NCBI GenBank assembly: GCA_963767685.1
Contig: CAVYEZ010000014.1
Coordinates: 62,001-126,000, forward strand
Length of the DNA stretch: 64,000 bases
Reading direction: 5' to 3'
Source of the DNA: Trebonia sp963767685
Lineage (GTDB): Bacteria; Actinomycetota; Actinomycetes; Streptosporangiales; Streptosporangiaceae
In this document: piece after piece, positions 8,206-16,753 of the stretch
How positions within the stretch are numbered: position 1 is the first letter of the stretch
Layout of the letters: every line of letters begins with the position of its first letter
Program-made: the position numbers and the translations under genes
The notes under the pieces: generated by a model
Told to the model about the DNA's origin: nothing
The model's database searches: none
What the model saw: the letters and a program-made list of their open reading frames with translations, nothing else

Positions 8206-8865
8206 ATGAAGATACTCATCTGTGGTCAGCAACTGATGCTGGCGCAAGCGCTGGCGGCCGCGCTCGATGCGCGCGGGTACGACGTGCTGGCGGTCACCAC
8301 GACGATCAGCGATCCCCGCGACGGGGTCGGTGACTACGTGCCGGACGTCTGCCTGCTCGGCTTGCAGGCCGGGCATCAACTCAGTGGCCCCGACACCGTT
8401 CGCACGATCCTGCAGCGCTACCCCGGCACCAAGGTGCTGGTGCTGTCGGAAGTCACCGCCCCAGAAATGCTGTCTGAGCTGATAAAAATCGGCGTCGCGG
8501 GGCTAATCCACCAGGACAGGAACGTCGCCCAGATCGCCGAGACGCTCGATGCGATCGAGGCCGGCCAGAACGTGCTTGATCCGGGCCCGCTGAAGGTCCC
8601 GGCCCGCGACACGAACCGGCTGGGCGAGCTGTCACCCCGGGAGAAGGAGATCCTCGCGAGGATCGCCGGCGGGCAAAGCACCAGGCAGATGTCGTCCGCG
8701 ATGAACATTACGGTCGATACGGTCCGCACGTACGTGAAGAACGTGCTGACGAAACTCGGGGCGCACAGCCGGCTGCAACTCGCCGCCCTCGCGAGCCGAG
8801 ACGGCCTGCGCATCGATCAGGTGACGGCTGCCAATGCCTTCCCCCATGGGCAGAGCACGGCATGA
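8206..8865 (+). CDS. LuxR-type regulator with degenerate receiver
   Basis: 219 residues from ATG 8206, with AGGGAG 6-9 bases upstream. The C-terminal half is a normal NarL/LuxR helix-turn-helix (LSPREKEILARIAGG, about residue 142 onward). The N-terminal half has the receiver fold but lacks the phosphorylation site: the acidic pair is ICGQQ, the acceptor Asp is Gly (CLLGLQ, about residue 52) and the conserved Lys is replaced (LIHQD). It is therefore likely phosphorylation-independent and may respond to a ligand or a partner. It is followed directly by a second regulator with an intact receiver, suggesting the two work together. Transcribed behind repeat A. Confidence 0.87.
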   Translation: MKILICGQQLMLAQALAAALDARGYDVLAVTTTISDPRDGVGDYVPDVCLLGLQAGHQLSGPDTVRTILQRYPGTKVLVLSEVTAPEMLSELIKIGVAGLIHQDRNVAQIAETLDAIEAGQNVLDPGPLKVPARDTNRLGELSPREKEILARIAGGQSTRQMSSAMNITVDTVRTYVKNVLTKLGAHSRLQLAALASRDGLRIDQVTAANAFPHGQSTA

Positions 8866-8866
8866 T

Positions 8867-9559
8867 GTGACTCAGTCCGTGCCACCGCCGCAGCCAGTGA
8901 TTCGCGTGCTCATCGTCGACCAGCACCTGGCGTTCCGCGACGCCCTGGCGACCCGGCTGCAAACCGAGCCAGACGTGGCGGTACTGGCGAAGGCTCATTC
9001 CGCCGAGTTCGCCGCTAGCGTGCTGGTCGGGCGGTCAGCCGATGTCATCCTGCTCGATGCCGACCTGCCCGATCAGTCGGCCATCGCCTTCTGCTCGGAG
9101 ATCGTCAAGCGCCCGGACCCGCCGCGCATCGTCATGCTCAGCGTGGCATCCGAGCCCGAGCGCATCGTGGCCGCCGTGCGCGCCGGAGCGGCGGCCTGGA
9201 TCAGGAAAGATGAGTCGGTCGATCATCTCCTGAGCGTCATCCGCGGCGTGGTCCGCGGCGAGAACTGGCTGCCTCCCCGGGAGCTGGGGGTAGTGCTGCA
9301 CCTGCTCATCGAGAATCAAGAGCACCGCCGCGACAGCCATGACCTGCTCGCGACGCTCACACCGCGGGAGCGGGACGTCTTGTCCCTCCTGGTGGAGGGC
9401 GCGGGCCGGAATGAGGTCGCGAAGCGACTGCAATTGTCCGCGAACACGGTCCGCACCCACCTGCAGAGCCTTATGTCGAAGTTCGGAGTCCACTCCACGC
9501 TCGAGGTCGTGGCGCTCGCACGACCCAGGCTCGAGGCGCTGCCCAACATGGACAGTTAA
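8867..9559 (+). CDS. LuxR-type response regulator
   Basis: About 230 residues from a GTG at 8867, one base after the previous stop; ATG codons at 8834 and 8846 in the same frame are alternatives and none has a strong ribosome site. The receiver keeps the Asp (ILLDADLP, about residue 63) and Lys (AWIRKDES), with a VDQH acidic region. The C-terminal NarL/LuxR helix-turn-helix is LTPRERDVLSLLVEGAGRNE. No sensor kinase is near. It is probably translated together with the upstream degenerate regulator and may control the polysaccharide locus. Confidence 0.87.
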   Translation: MTQSVPPPQPVIRVLIVDQHLAFRDALATRLQTEPDVAVLAKAHSAEFAASVLVGRSADVILLDADLPDQSAIAFCSEIVKRPDPPRIVMLSVASEPERIVAAVRAGAAAWIRKDESVDHLLSVIRGVVRGENWLPPRELGVVLHLLIENQEHRRDSHDLLATLTPRERDVLSLLVEGAGRNEVAKRLQLSANTVRTHLQSLMSKFGVHSTLEVVALARPRLEALPNMDS

Positions 9560-9575
9560 TCCGATTTGCCGTCAC

Positions 9576-9706
9576 ACCCTAATCTGACGTAGTCCCGCCC
9601 GCTCATGCGGGGGTGCCATTCCATCCGGCGATAAGCGAGGCTTCCGACAGCAAGGAAAAAGCTTCGATACATCGAGGTCGCGGGGCGCGACAGCCGGGGG
9701 TGGGAT
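9576..9706 (+). promoter_or_regulatory. Repeat B, copy 1 (leader of the aminosugar operon)
   Basis: Starts 17 bases after the regulator stop with ACCCTAATCTGACGTAGTCC, followed by a small hairpin CCCGC-TCAT-GCGGG and a later GCGAGGCTTCC segment. The same layout occurs at 13352-13479 and, less closely, at 22682-22803, each time directly before a new transcription unit. In copies 1 and 2 the likeness runs into the ribosome site (GGGGGT) and the first codons (Met/Val-Arg-Ala-Arg). A shared promoter plus leader is inferred. Confidence 0.55.
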
Positions 9707-10795
9707 GTGCGGGCGCGAGCGGAGGGAATCCGGGTCGGCGTCGTTGGAGTGGGCTACTGGGGTTCGCGGCACCTCCGGGTGCTTCGTTCCACGACCGGGG
9801 TAGCCGCTGTCATCGGCGTCGATCAGCGGTTTGCCGAGATAGGTGACGGCCGTCGGGAGCCTGAGCACGGCGTGACCGCATACGCGGACATCGAGGATGC
9901 CCTGCCGCACGTTGACGCGCTCGTCATCGCCACGCCGCCGACCAGCCATGCGCCGCTTGCCATGAAAGCGATCGCGGCAGGCAAGCACGTGCTAATCGAA
10001 AAGCCCATGGCGACCACGACCGGCGAGGCCCGGATGCTCGTCGATGCCGCTTCCGCCGCTGGCGTGGTGCTCATGCCCGGCCATACTTTCGAGCACAACG
10101 CGGCCGTGCACAAGCTGCGTGACCTCGTGCGCGGAGGTCACCTAGGCAGGCTCTTCTACCTTGACTGCGCCCGCCTGAATCTCGGGCTCTATCAGCCAGA
10201 CGTGAATGTCATATTCGACTTGGCGCCGCACGACATATCGATCTCGAATTTCGTGCTCGGTTCACGGCCGACAACCGTCACGGTCTGGGCATCACGCCAC
10301 GTCCATCCGGAACACGAAGACGTCGCTTACATACGGCTGGACTACGGCGATCTCGGTGTGCGGTCAAATATCCACGTCAGCTGGCTGGATCCCCGCAAGG
10401 TGCGCCGGATAACGGCGGTGGGCTCCAGAAAGATGGTCGTGTACAACGACATGGCGGAGGAAGAGCGGATCCGCATCTATGACAAATCCGCAACCCCGCC
10501 GGAGGACTGCGACGCGCCGCTGTCCGGAATCGCCTACCACCTAGGTGAGATGGTGTCGCCATTCGTACCCTTCGCCGAGCCCTTGGCGGTCCAGGATCAG
10601 CAATTCATCGACTCCATCGCCAACAACTCGACCCCAGTGGTCGATGGGAGCAGCGGCCTGGCCGTCGTCCAGACCCTGGAATGCGCCCAGATCTCACTAC
10701 GGGAGCAGCGCCCGGTGGCGCTGGCCGAGGTGACCCGACAGCGGACCGGCTGGCCCGCCGGGCTCGAGGCGTTTGCGAGGACTTCCGTTGACTGA
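9707..10795 (+). CDS. Gfo/Idh/MocA-type sugar dehydrogenase (WbpB/WlbA-like)
   Basis: 362 residues from GTG 9707, preceded by GGGGGTGGG. The N-terminal Rossmann motif is GVGYWG (about residues 13-18), and EKPMA near residue 98 is the family signature with the catalytic Lys. Members in this context oxidise C3 of UDP-N-acetylglucosamine uronic acid. The next genes, an aminotransferase and a hexapeptide acetyltransferase, are the two following steps of that route, so a role in making a 2,3-diacetamido uronic acid is inferred. The next gene overlaps it by 8 bases. Confidence 0.87.
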   Translation: MRARAEGIRVGVVGVGYWGSRHLRVLRSTTGVAAVIGVDQRFAEIGDGRREPEHGVTAYADIEDALPHVDALVIATPPTSHAPLAMKAIAAGKHVLIEKPMATTTGEARMLVDAASAAGVVLMPGHTFEHNAAVHKLRDLVRGGHLGRLFYLDCARLNLGLYQPDVNVIFDLAPHDISISNFVLGSRPTTVTVWASRHVHPEHEDVAYIRLDYGDLGVRSNIHVSWLDPRKVRRITAVGSRKMVVYNDMAEEERIRIYDKSATPPEDCDAPLSGIAYHLGEMVSPFVPFAEPLAVQDQQFIDSIANNSTPVVDGSSGLAVVQTLECAQISLREQRPVALAEVTRQRTGWPAGLEAFARTSVD

Positions 10796-11978
10796 CGTCG
10801 TGAGCACGCCAATGAACCTCGGCCGCGCGGTCGCCCGCGACCTCACCGACGTCCCGTTCACTGACCTGAGCGCCATGGCCGGCGAGGTCTGGCCGGAGAT
10901 CGAGCGGGAGTACCTGGCGTGCCTGCTCGACGGCGCCTACATCGGCGGTCCCGCGGTCACTGCCTTCGAGCGGAAATGGGCTTCCTACTGCGGCGCGGCG
11001 CATGCCGTCGGACTCGCGAGCGGAACCGACGCCCTCGAGCTCAGCCTGACCGCCCTCGGCGTTGGCGCAGGCGATGAGGTCATCGTTCCGGCGAACACGT
11101 TCATTGCCACCGCCGCCGCGGTGGTGCGGGCCGGCGCCACTCCGCGCTTCGCCGACGTCAGCGACGACACGCTGCTGATGACGTCGCGCACCCTCGCCGA
11201 GGCGATCACCCCCCGCACCCGGGCGGTCATCGTGGTCCACCTGTACGGGCAGATGCCCGATATGGCGGAACTCATCGCCACCGCCAACCAGGCGGGAATA
11301 GCCGTGATCGAAGACGCCGCGCAGGCGCACGGCGCGGAATGGGCCGGCCGCCGCGCGGGGTCCTTCGGGGTAGCGGGGTGCTTCAGCTTCTATCCCGCGA
11401 AAAACCTGGGCGCGTTTGGCGACGCGGGCGCCGTCGTTACCTCGCGGCCGGAACTGGCCGATCAGATAAGGTCACTGGCCAACCACGGGCGCTCCCTCGG
11501 CCACGCGCACTACGACCACGACGTCATCGGGACGAACAGCCGCCTGGACGCCCTGCAGGCGATCTTGCTCTCCGCCAAGCTAGCCCGCCTCGACGCCTGG
11601 ACCGACCGCCGGATCGCGCTGGCCGCGCGTTACCGGCACCTGCTGAGCGGGACCGAGCTCGCCGGCACCGGACTGAAACTGCTGGCCGCCGCGCCGTCGG
11701 CGCGCCATGTGTATCACCTGTTCGTCGTGCGCGTTCATCGGCGTGACATGGTCCGGGCCGAGCTGGCCGGGCGCGGCATCGAAACGGGCGTGCATTACCC
11801 CACCCCGTGCCACCAGCAGCCCCCGCTGCGGCGGTTCGCGGCCCGGCCCCTGCCGGTGGCCGAACAATCGGCGGGCGAGCTGCTGTCGCTCCCCATGTTC
11901 CCGCACATGACTGAGGACCAGGTCGACTACGTGTGCGAGTCGCTGCGCGATGCCCTGCGGGCCGCAACCGTCGGTTAG
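10788..11978 (+). CDS. DegT/DnrJ/EryC1-family sugar aminotransferase (WbpE-like)
   Basis: About 396 residues. The TTG at 10788 has a GAGG ribosome site 7 bases away and overlaps the previous stop; GTG 10800 and ATG 10812 are alternatives. It is a PLP enzyme of the sensory-transduction aminotransferase family. Visible are the substrate-binding ASGTDALELSL, the Asp of VIEDAAQAHGA that contacts the PLP nitrogen, and the PLP Lys in YPAKNLGAFGD (about residue 205). It would transaminate the 3-keto sugar made by the upstream dehydrogenase, with glutamate as donor. Confidence 0.9.
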   Translation: MTDVVSTPMNLGRAVARDLTDVPFTDLSAMAGEVWPEIEREYLACLLDGAYIGGPAVTAFERKWASYCGAAHAVGLASGTDALELSLTALGVGAGDEVIVPANTFIATAAAVVRAGATPRFADVSDDTLLMTSRTLAEAITPRTRAVIVVHLYGQMPDMAELIATANQAGIAVIEDAAQAHGAEWAGRRAGSFGVAGCFSFYPAKNLGAFGDAGAVVTSRPELADQIRSLANHGRSLGHAHYDHDVIGTNSRLDALQAILLSAKLARLDAWTDRRIALAARYRHLLSGTELAGTGLKLLAAAPSARHVYHLFVVRVHRRDMVRAELAGRGIETGVHYPTPCHQQPPLRRFAARPLPVAEQSAGELLSLPMFPHMTEDQVDYVCESLRDALRAATVG

Positions 11979-11988
11979 GAGATCGGCA

Positions 11989-12664
11989 ATGTCCAGTGAG
12001 CCCGTTATCGTGCCAAGGACCGACGGCGTGATGGCCGACCACGGCGTGCTCGTCGGCTACCCCGTGTCGAACGCGGACGCCTCGCCGCTGGTCCTCGGGA
12101 CCGGGGCCCGGCTCCGCTCGGGAACCGTGCTCTACGACGGCTCGACGATAGGGCGGTCGCCTTGAGACCGGGCATGGCGTCGTCATCAGGGAAGGCTGCG
12201 AAGTCGGCGACGACGTGTCGGTCTGGACCAACAGCGTCATCGATTACGGCTGCCGTATCGGGGACCGCGTAAAAATCCACTGCAACTGCTACATCGCCCA
12301 GTACAGCGAGCTCGAAGACGACGTCTTCCTCGCGCCGGGGGTCACGATTGCCAACGACCTCTACCCCGGTGACCGTCGCTCGGCCCAGCTGATGGCGGGT
12401 CCCAGCATCGGCGCCGGCGCGCAAATCGGGGTCAATGTCACCATCCTCCCGTTCGTCCGCATTGGCGCCGGCGCGCTCATCGGAGCCGGGTCGGTTGTCA
12501 CGCGCGACGTCCCGGCCGCGGTCGTCGCCTTCGGCAATCCCGCGATGCCGCGCCGCGCCGTGACGGAACTGCCCGATATCGATGGCCGGGTGGTCATGGA
12601 CATGGCATCGGCGAGCCGGTACCGGCTGCCCGATGGCAGCGCAGCGGAGGGAACTTTGCCGTGA
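11989..12664 (+). pseudogene. Hexapeptide-repeat N-acetyltransferase (WbpD-like), frameshifted
   Basis: ATG 11989 follows TTAGGAGA by 7 bases. Reading stops at TGA 12163, but one base fewer in the G run at 12151-12153 restores a continuous left-handed beta-helix protein of about 224 residues (STIG/GRLETGHGVVIREGCEVG, then VGDRVKIHCNCYIAQYSELE). It matches acetyltransferases that act on the 3-amino group of UDP-aminouronic acids, the third step after the two upstream genes. The stop overlaps the next GTG start. A single indel in a G run in an otherwise sound gene suggests a base-call error; true loss of function is possible. Confidence 0.75.
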
Positions 12665-13329
12665 CCGACCTCGCAGAGAGAAAAAAGCTAACTAAGCCAG
12701 GACTTGGGCAGGAGGCGGTGAAGAGGGCACTAGACGTCGCGCTGGCCTTGATGCTGATCGCCGTCTCAAGTCCGTTGCTGATGCTCTTGTGGTGCCTGGT
12801 CCGGTGGACATCGGCCGGCCCGGCTTTTTTCCGGCAGGAACGGATCGGCCGTCACATGAGGCCGTTTACGATGCTGAAACTGCGCAGCATGTACGTGGGC
12901 AACGACGACCAGATGCACCGTGCTTACGTCACCGACATGCTCTCGGCGGACGAGGAAGCCACGGCACCGAACGGCATGCTGTTTAAGCTGGTCACCGATC
13001 CGCGTATCACGCCGCTCGGCAGGTGGCTGCGTAAGACCAGCCTGGATGAACTGCCGCAACTGATCAACGTGCTGCGCGGCGACATGTCTCTCGTCGGACC
13101 GCGACCCATGCTTCCCTGGGAAGCGGAGTTGCTCGCGGAACCGTACCGGCCGCGCTTCACGGTGAAGCCGGGCCTAACCGGGCTGTGGCAGGTCAGCGGC
13201 CGTAGCCGGCTTTCCATGCGTACAGCACTCGAACTCGACGTCGAATACGTGCAACGTCGCAGCATAGTCCTTGACCTGATTATCTTGGCGAGGACGCTGC
13301 CAGCCCTTTTCCGTGGCGGCGCGAGTTGA
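12661..13329 (+). CDS. Initiating phosphoglycosyltransferase, short (PglC-like) form
   Basis: 222 residues from GTG 12661, overlapping the previous stop by 4 bases. One N-terminal membrane-associated helix (ALDVALALMLIAVSSPLLML) is followed by the catalytic domain with FRQERIGRHMRPFTMLKLRSM, DPRITPLGRWLRKTSLDELP, GDMSLVGPRPMLP and KPGLTGLWQVSGR, all typical of the bacterial sugar transferase family. It moves a sugar-1-phosphate from an NDP-sugar to undecaprenyl phosphate at the inner membrane face. As the last gene of the diacetamido-uronate set it probably starts repeat-unit assembly. Two other family members lie at 31.7 and 44.9 kb. Confidence 0.9.
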   Translation: MTDLAERKKLTKPGLGQEAVKRALDVALALMLIAVSSPLLMLLWCLVRWTSAGPAFFRQERIGRHMRPFTMLKLRSMYVGNDDQMHRAYVTDMLSADEEATAPNGMLFKLVTDPRITPLGRWLRKTSLDELPQLINVLRGDMSLVGPRPMLPWEAELLAEPYRPRFTVKPGLTGLWQVSGRSRLSMRTALELDVEYVQRRSIVLDLIILARTLPALFRGGAS

Positions 13330-13351
13330 TGCGCGGGGGTCGGGATCGACC

Positions 13352-13479
13352 ACCCTAATCTGACGTAGTCCCGGCCGCTCACGCGGGGATGTCGTTCCGC
13401 GCGGAAATACGTAAGGTTCCGAGAATAGGGTCGCCGATCGAGGAACTCCGAAGATGCAGGACCTGGACAAGGGGGTGTG
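13352..13479 (+). promoter_or_regulatory. Repeat B, copy 2 (leader of glycosyltransferase operon)
   Basis: Begins 23 bases after the phosphoglycosyltransferase stop. The first 20 bases match copy 1 exactly, then CCGC-TCAC-GCGG forms the small hairpin, and AAGGTTCCGAGAA corresponds to the later segment of copy 1. It ends in an AAGGGGGT ribosome site before the glycosyltransferase. Confidence 0.55.
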
Positions 13480-14718
13480 ATGCGGGCACGCAATCGGACA
13501 AAATCCGCGTCGTCGGAGCGGGAGAATGGCTTGCGAATCGCCATGATCGCGTACACTTTGTATCATTTTGATCCTCGCGTCAAACGGGCAGCAGAGACCT
13601 TGACCGCGAGCGGCCACCAGGTCGAAGTCTTCACCATCGCCTGCGACGGAATGAGGGCGAACAGCGACGGCGGGCCATTTCGCATCTACTCCGTTCGCAT
13701 CAATAAGAAGCAGACTGGCTTTGCTCGATATGCCTTTGAGTACGGCGCTTTCTTCTTGTGGACCTTCTTGCTCGTCAGCCTTCTCCACGTTAGGCGTAGG
13801 TATGACGTCGTCTACGTGCACAACATGCCGAACTTCCTGGTGTTCGCCGGGCTGGTGCCCAAGATGGCGGAGCCAAGATCGTCCTCGATGTCCATGATCC
13901 CGCCGCCGAACTGCTAACAGACATCCGTGGGCGCGATCTGCCGCCGTTGGTTAAGCGCCTGGCGAATGCCGAGGAGCGAATTAGCCTTTCTTTTTCTGAT
14001 GCGGTCATTACCGTTAATGAGTCGATGCGGCGTCGGCTGAGCGCGGTGTCGCCACGTCCGGTATCAGTGGTGATGAACCTTCCCAATACCGGGCGTTTCG
14101 TCCTGGGCGAGGCACACCGCGGCAATGGCGGCTTCGAATGGATGGTGTACTGCGGCAGCATCGCTCGCCGTAACGGTGTCGATCTGGTTGTCCGGGCGGT
14201 GCCGCTGCTTGCTGACGAATTTCCTTTGTTGCGGTTCCGGATAATCGGGGAAGGCCCTGCCCTGGAGCCTGCAGAGCGGCTCGCCGAGGAGCTAGGGGTC
14301 GCGGACCTCATTGAATTCTGCGGGCTGGTCGCCAACGGCCAGATTCCCTCCCTGCTCAGCGGCGCGGCCGCCGGAATATCACCGCAACGAGGCGGCGTGT
14401 TCGGTTCCCTTGTGTTCTCGATGAAGGTCGCGGAGTACATCGCCCTCGGGCCTGCCGGTGATCTGCTCGGGCACCACCACGATGCGGCACTACTTTTCCG
14501 ATGACGAACTCCTGTTTTTCGAACCGGAGAATGCGGAGGATCTCGCTCGGGCGATCCGGGTCCTGCTGACCGATCCTGCGGCGGCCGAGGGGCGGGCGGC
14601 CAGGAGCCGGATGAAGCTTGACGAACTCGACTGGTCCGCCCAGAAAGAAACGCTTGTGGAGACCGTTGAAGCGCTGGCTGCTCCAAATCGCGCGGCAAGA
14701 ACAAGGGGATGGAGATAG
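13480..14718 (+). pseudogene. Family 4-type glycosyltransferase, two compensating frameshifts
   Basis: Three overlapping frames join into one protein of about 413 residues: LRIAMIAYTLYHFDPRVKRA, then GAKIVLDVHDPAAELLTDIR, the C-terminal GT-B half (YCGSIARRNGVDLVVRAVPL) and LPVICSGTTTMRHYF. One base is missing near 13868 (GGCGGAG) and one is extra near 14449 (CGGGCC). The start is ATG 13480 behind AAGGGGGT; GTG 13477 is also possible. The GT-B fold with an EPENAEDLARAI C-terminus is standard for retaining glycosyltransferases; donor and acceptor are unknown. It heads the unit that continues into the dehydrogenase-flavoprotein-ATP-grasp cassette. Confidence 0.75.
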
Positions 14719-14724
14719 CGAATC

Positions 14725-15534
14725 ATGCCTAATTCGAGCAGTTCTCCTGCTTCATCGGCGACAGCGGTGCTGGTCGTCGGCCTCGGAGAGATCGGACGGC
14801 CATTGCTGGAGATCTTGTGCGAGGCACATGACGCTGCGGGCCGGGACATCGAGGATCGTCCCTTTGACGGTGTGCAGGTCCTTCATCTCTGCTTCCCGTA
14901 CACCCCCGATTTCGTCTCGTCCGCCGCCCGCTACGTCTCGCTCTATGAACCCGAGGTCGTCGTGGTTAACAGCACCGTGGTTCCAGGGACGACCACGGAA
15001 ATCCAGGAGAAGACGGGCGTCCAGGCCGTCTACAGCCCGGTACGCGGTAAGCATCTCCGGATGAGGGACGAACTGCGGCATTACCGGAAGTTCGTCGCAG
15101 GCACATCGGAACAGGCCGTCGCGCTGGTGGAGGACCACTTCGCCGCCGCGGGCATGACCACGCAACGCATGTCGTCCGTGAAGGCGCTTGAACTCGCGAA
15201 GCTCCTGGAGACTACCTACTTCGGGGTGCTGATCGCCTGGGCGCAAGAGATGGACCGGTTCGCCGACTCCGTCGACGCGGATTACTGGGAAACGACCGCT
15301 TTCCTGGAAGAGATCGACTTTCTCCCGCCGGTCGGCTTCCAGCCGGGATACATAGGCGGGCACTGCGTCATGCCGAACCTCGAACTACTCGAGCAGGTGC
15401 GGCGCTCCCCGTTCATCGATGTCATGCGGGAATCCAACGGCCGCCGCGCGCACGAGTTGCAAGAGCGCGGGCTGTCCATCACGGAGCGGCTTTCGCCGCG
15501 GCCGAGGCGCGACGGGAGGGATGACCGTGACTGA
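14725..15534 (+). CDS. Short nucleotide-sugar-dehydrogenase-like protein
   Basis: 269 residues from ATG 14725 (GGAG upstream). It shows the Rossmann motif VVGLGEIGRP (about 17-26), the NSTVVPGTTTE loop typical of UDP-glucose/GDP-mannose dehydrogenases, and PGYIGGHCVMPN (about 208-219), whose Cys matches the catalytic Cys of that family. The family normally has about 430 residues with a C-terminal Rossmann domain, and this protein stops before it. It may oxidise an alcohol in a non-nucleotide substrate or need a partner. It overlaps the next gene by 8 bases in a coupled cassette. Confidence 0.65.
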   Translation: MPNSSSSPASSATAVLVVGLGEIGRPLLEILCEAHDAAGRDIEDRPFDGVQVLHLCFPYTPDFVSSAARYVSLYEPEVVVVNSTVVPGTTTEIQEKTGVQAVYSPVRGKHLRMRDELRHYRKFVAGTSEQAVALVEDHFAAAGMTTQRMSSVKALELAKLLETTYFGVLIAWAQEMDRFADSVDADYWETTAFLEEIDFLPPVGFQPGYIGGHCVMPNLELLEQVRRSPFIDVMRESNGRRAHELQERGLSITERLSPRPRRDGRDDRD

Positions 15535-16753
15535 CATCAATGTGGCCATCATCGGCGCCGGGCCGTACGGGCTTGCCGCGGCCGCGCACCTGCGCCGGGC
15601 TGGGGTAGAGGTCAAGGTCTTTGGCGAGCCGATGTCGTTCTGGCAGAGCAACATGCCGGCCGGCCTTCTGCTGCGCTCCAACTGGACTGCCACCTGCATC
15701 GCGGAATACGAGGGCGAGCTGTCACTGGACTCATTCAAGGCCGCCACTGGCGCCAGCTTTGGCTCGCCGGTACCGCTCGATCGTTTCATCGACTACGGCA
15801 TTTGGGTACAGGGCCAGGTCGCACCGGACGTTGACCGCCGCCTGGTGCAGACGGTGGAAGCAGGGCCAGGCGGATTCAGGCTCACCCTCGCCGACGGGAA
15901 CGCGATCAGCGCTAGCCGGGTGCTTGTCGCGGCCGGCATCGCATTGTTCGCCAACCGCCCGCCGATCGGAGCCGAGTTGCCGTCCGAACTGGCTTCGCAC
16001 ACTGGTGAGCACCGCGATTTCCTTCGCTTCCGCGGACAGCGGGTGCTGGTCGTGGGCGGCGGGCAGAGCGCGCTTGAATGCGCCGCGCTGCTTCACGAAA
16101 GCGGCGCCCAGGCCGAAGTAGCCGTCAGGCAGGATCGCATTATCTGGCTGCACGGCGGAAAATACCAGCGAAAGCTCGGTTCGTACGCCGGGCTGGTGTA
16201 CGCGCCCACCGATGTCGGCCCGATGGGGCTGTCCCGGCTGGTGGCGGTGCCCGACCTGTTCCGGCGCTTGCCGCGGCAGGCCCAGACACCGCTCGCCTAC
16301 CGATCCATCCGCCCGGCCGGCGCCGCGTGGCTGCGGCCACGGCTCACGGAGGTACCGATCAGGCTGGGCCGTACCGTGGTTTCCGCGACCGCGCGGGCGG
16401 GGCAGGTGTACGTCACCTTCGCCGACGGCGAAGCCCAGACGGTGGACCACCTGCTCTTCGGCACGGGCTACAAGATGGACATCACGCGTTACCCGTTCCT
16501 GAGCGCCGGGCTAACCGGGCAGATCAGGCGGGCCGGCGGGTATCCGCTGCTCGGGAATGGGATGGAATCGTCCGTGCCTGGCCTGCATTTCCTCGGCGCT
16601 CCGAGTTCCTGGAGTTTCGGGCCGATCGTGCGCTTCGTGTCCGGCGGCTGGTATACCAGCCGCGCGCTCGTGCGGGCAATCGCCGGCCCGTCACGGCTCC
16701 GTGCGGCTTCCGGCGCAGCGCCCGTTCCGGCTAGAGCGGGACAGACTCCGTGA
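15527..16753 (+). CDS. FAD/NAD(P)-dependent oxidoreductase, monooxygenase-like
   Basis: About 408 residues. GTG 15527 lies 7 bases after GGGAGG; ATG 15521 is too close to the site. It has two dinucleotide-binding folds: GAGPYGLAAAAHLRRAG near residue 6 for FAD and VVGGGQSALECAALL near 175 for NAD(P). The LFGTGYKMDITRYPF stretch resembles flavin monooxygenases and lysine/ornithine hydroxylases. The reaction is unknown. It lies between the short dehydrogenase and the ATP-grasp ligase with overlapping start and stop codons on both sides, so the three products are probably made in fixed ratio and act on one substrate. Confidence 0.8.
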   Translation: MTDINVAIIGAGPYGLAAAAHLRRAGVEVKVFGEPMSFWQSNMPAGLLLRSNWTATCIAEYEGELSLDSFKAATGASFGSPVPLDRFIDYGIWVQGQVAPDVDRRLVQTVEAGPGGFRLTLADGNAISASRVLVAAGIALFANRPPIGAELPSELASHTGEHRDFLRFRGQRVLVVGGGQSALECAALLHESGAQAEVAVRQDRIIWLHGGKYQRKLGSYAGLVYAPTDVGPMGLSRLVAVPDLFRRLPRQAQTPLAYRSIRPAGAAWLRPRLTEVPIRLGRTVVSATARAGQVYVTFADGEAQTVDHLLFGTGYKMDITRYPFLSAGLTGQIRRAGGYPLLGNGMESSVPGLHFLGAPSSWSFGPIVRFVSGGWYTSRALVRAIAGPSRLRAASGAAPVPARAGQTP

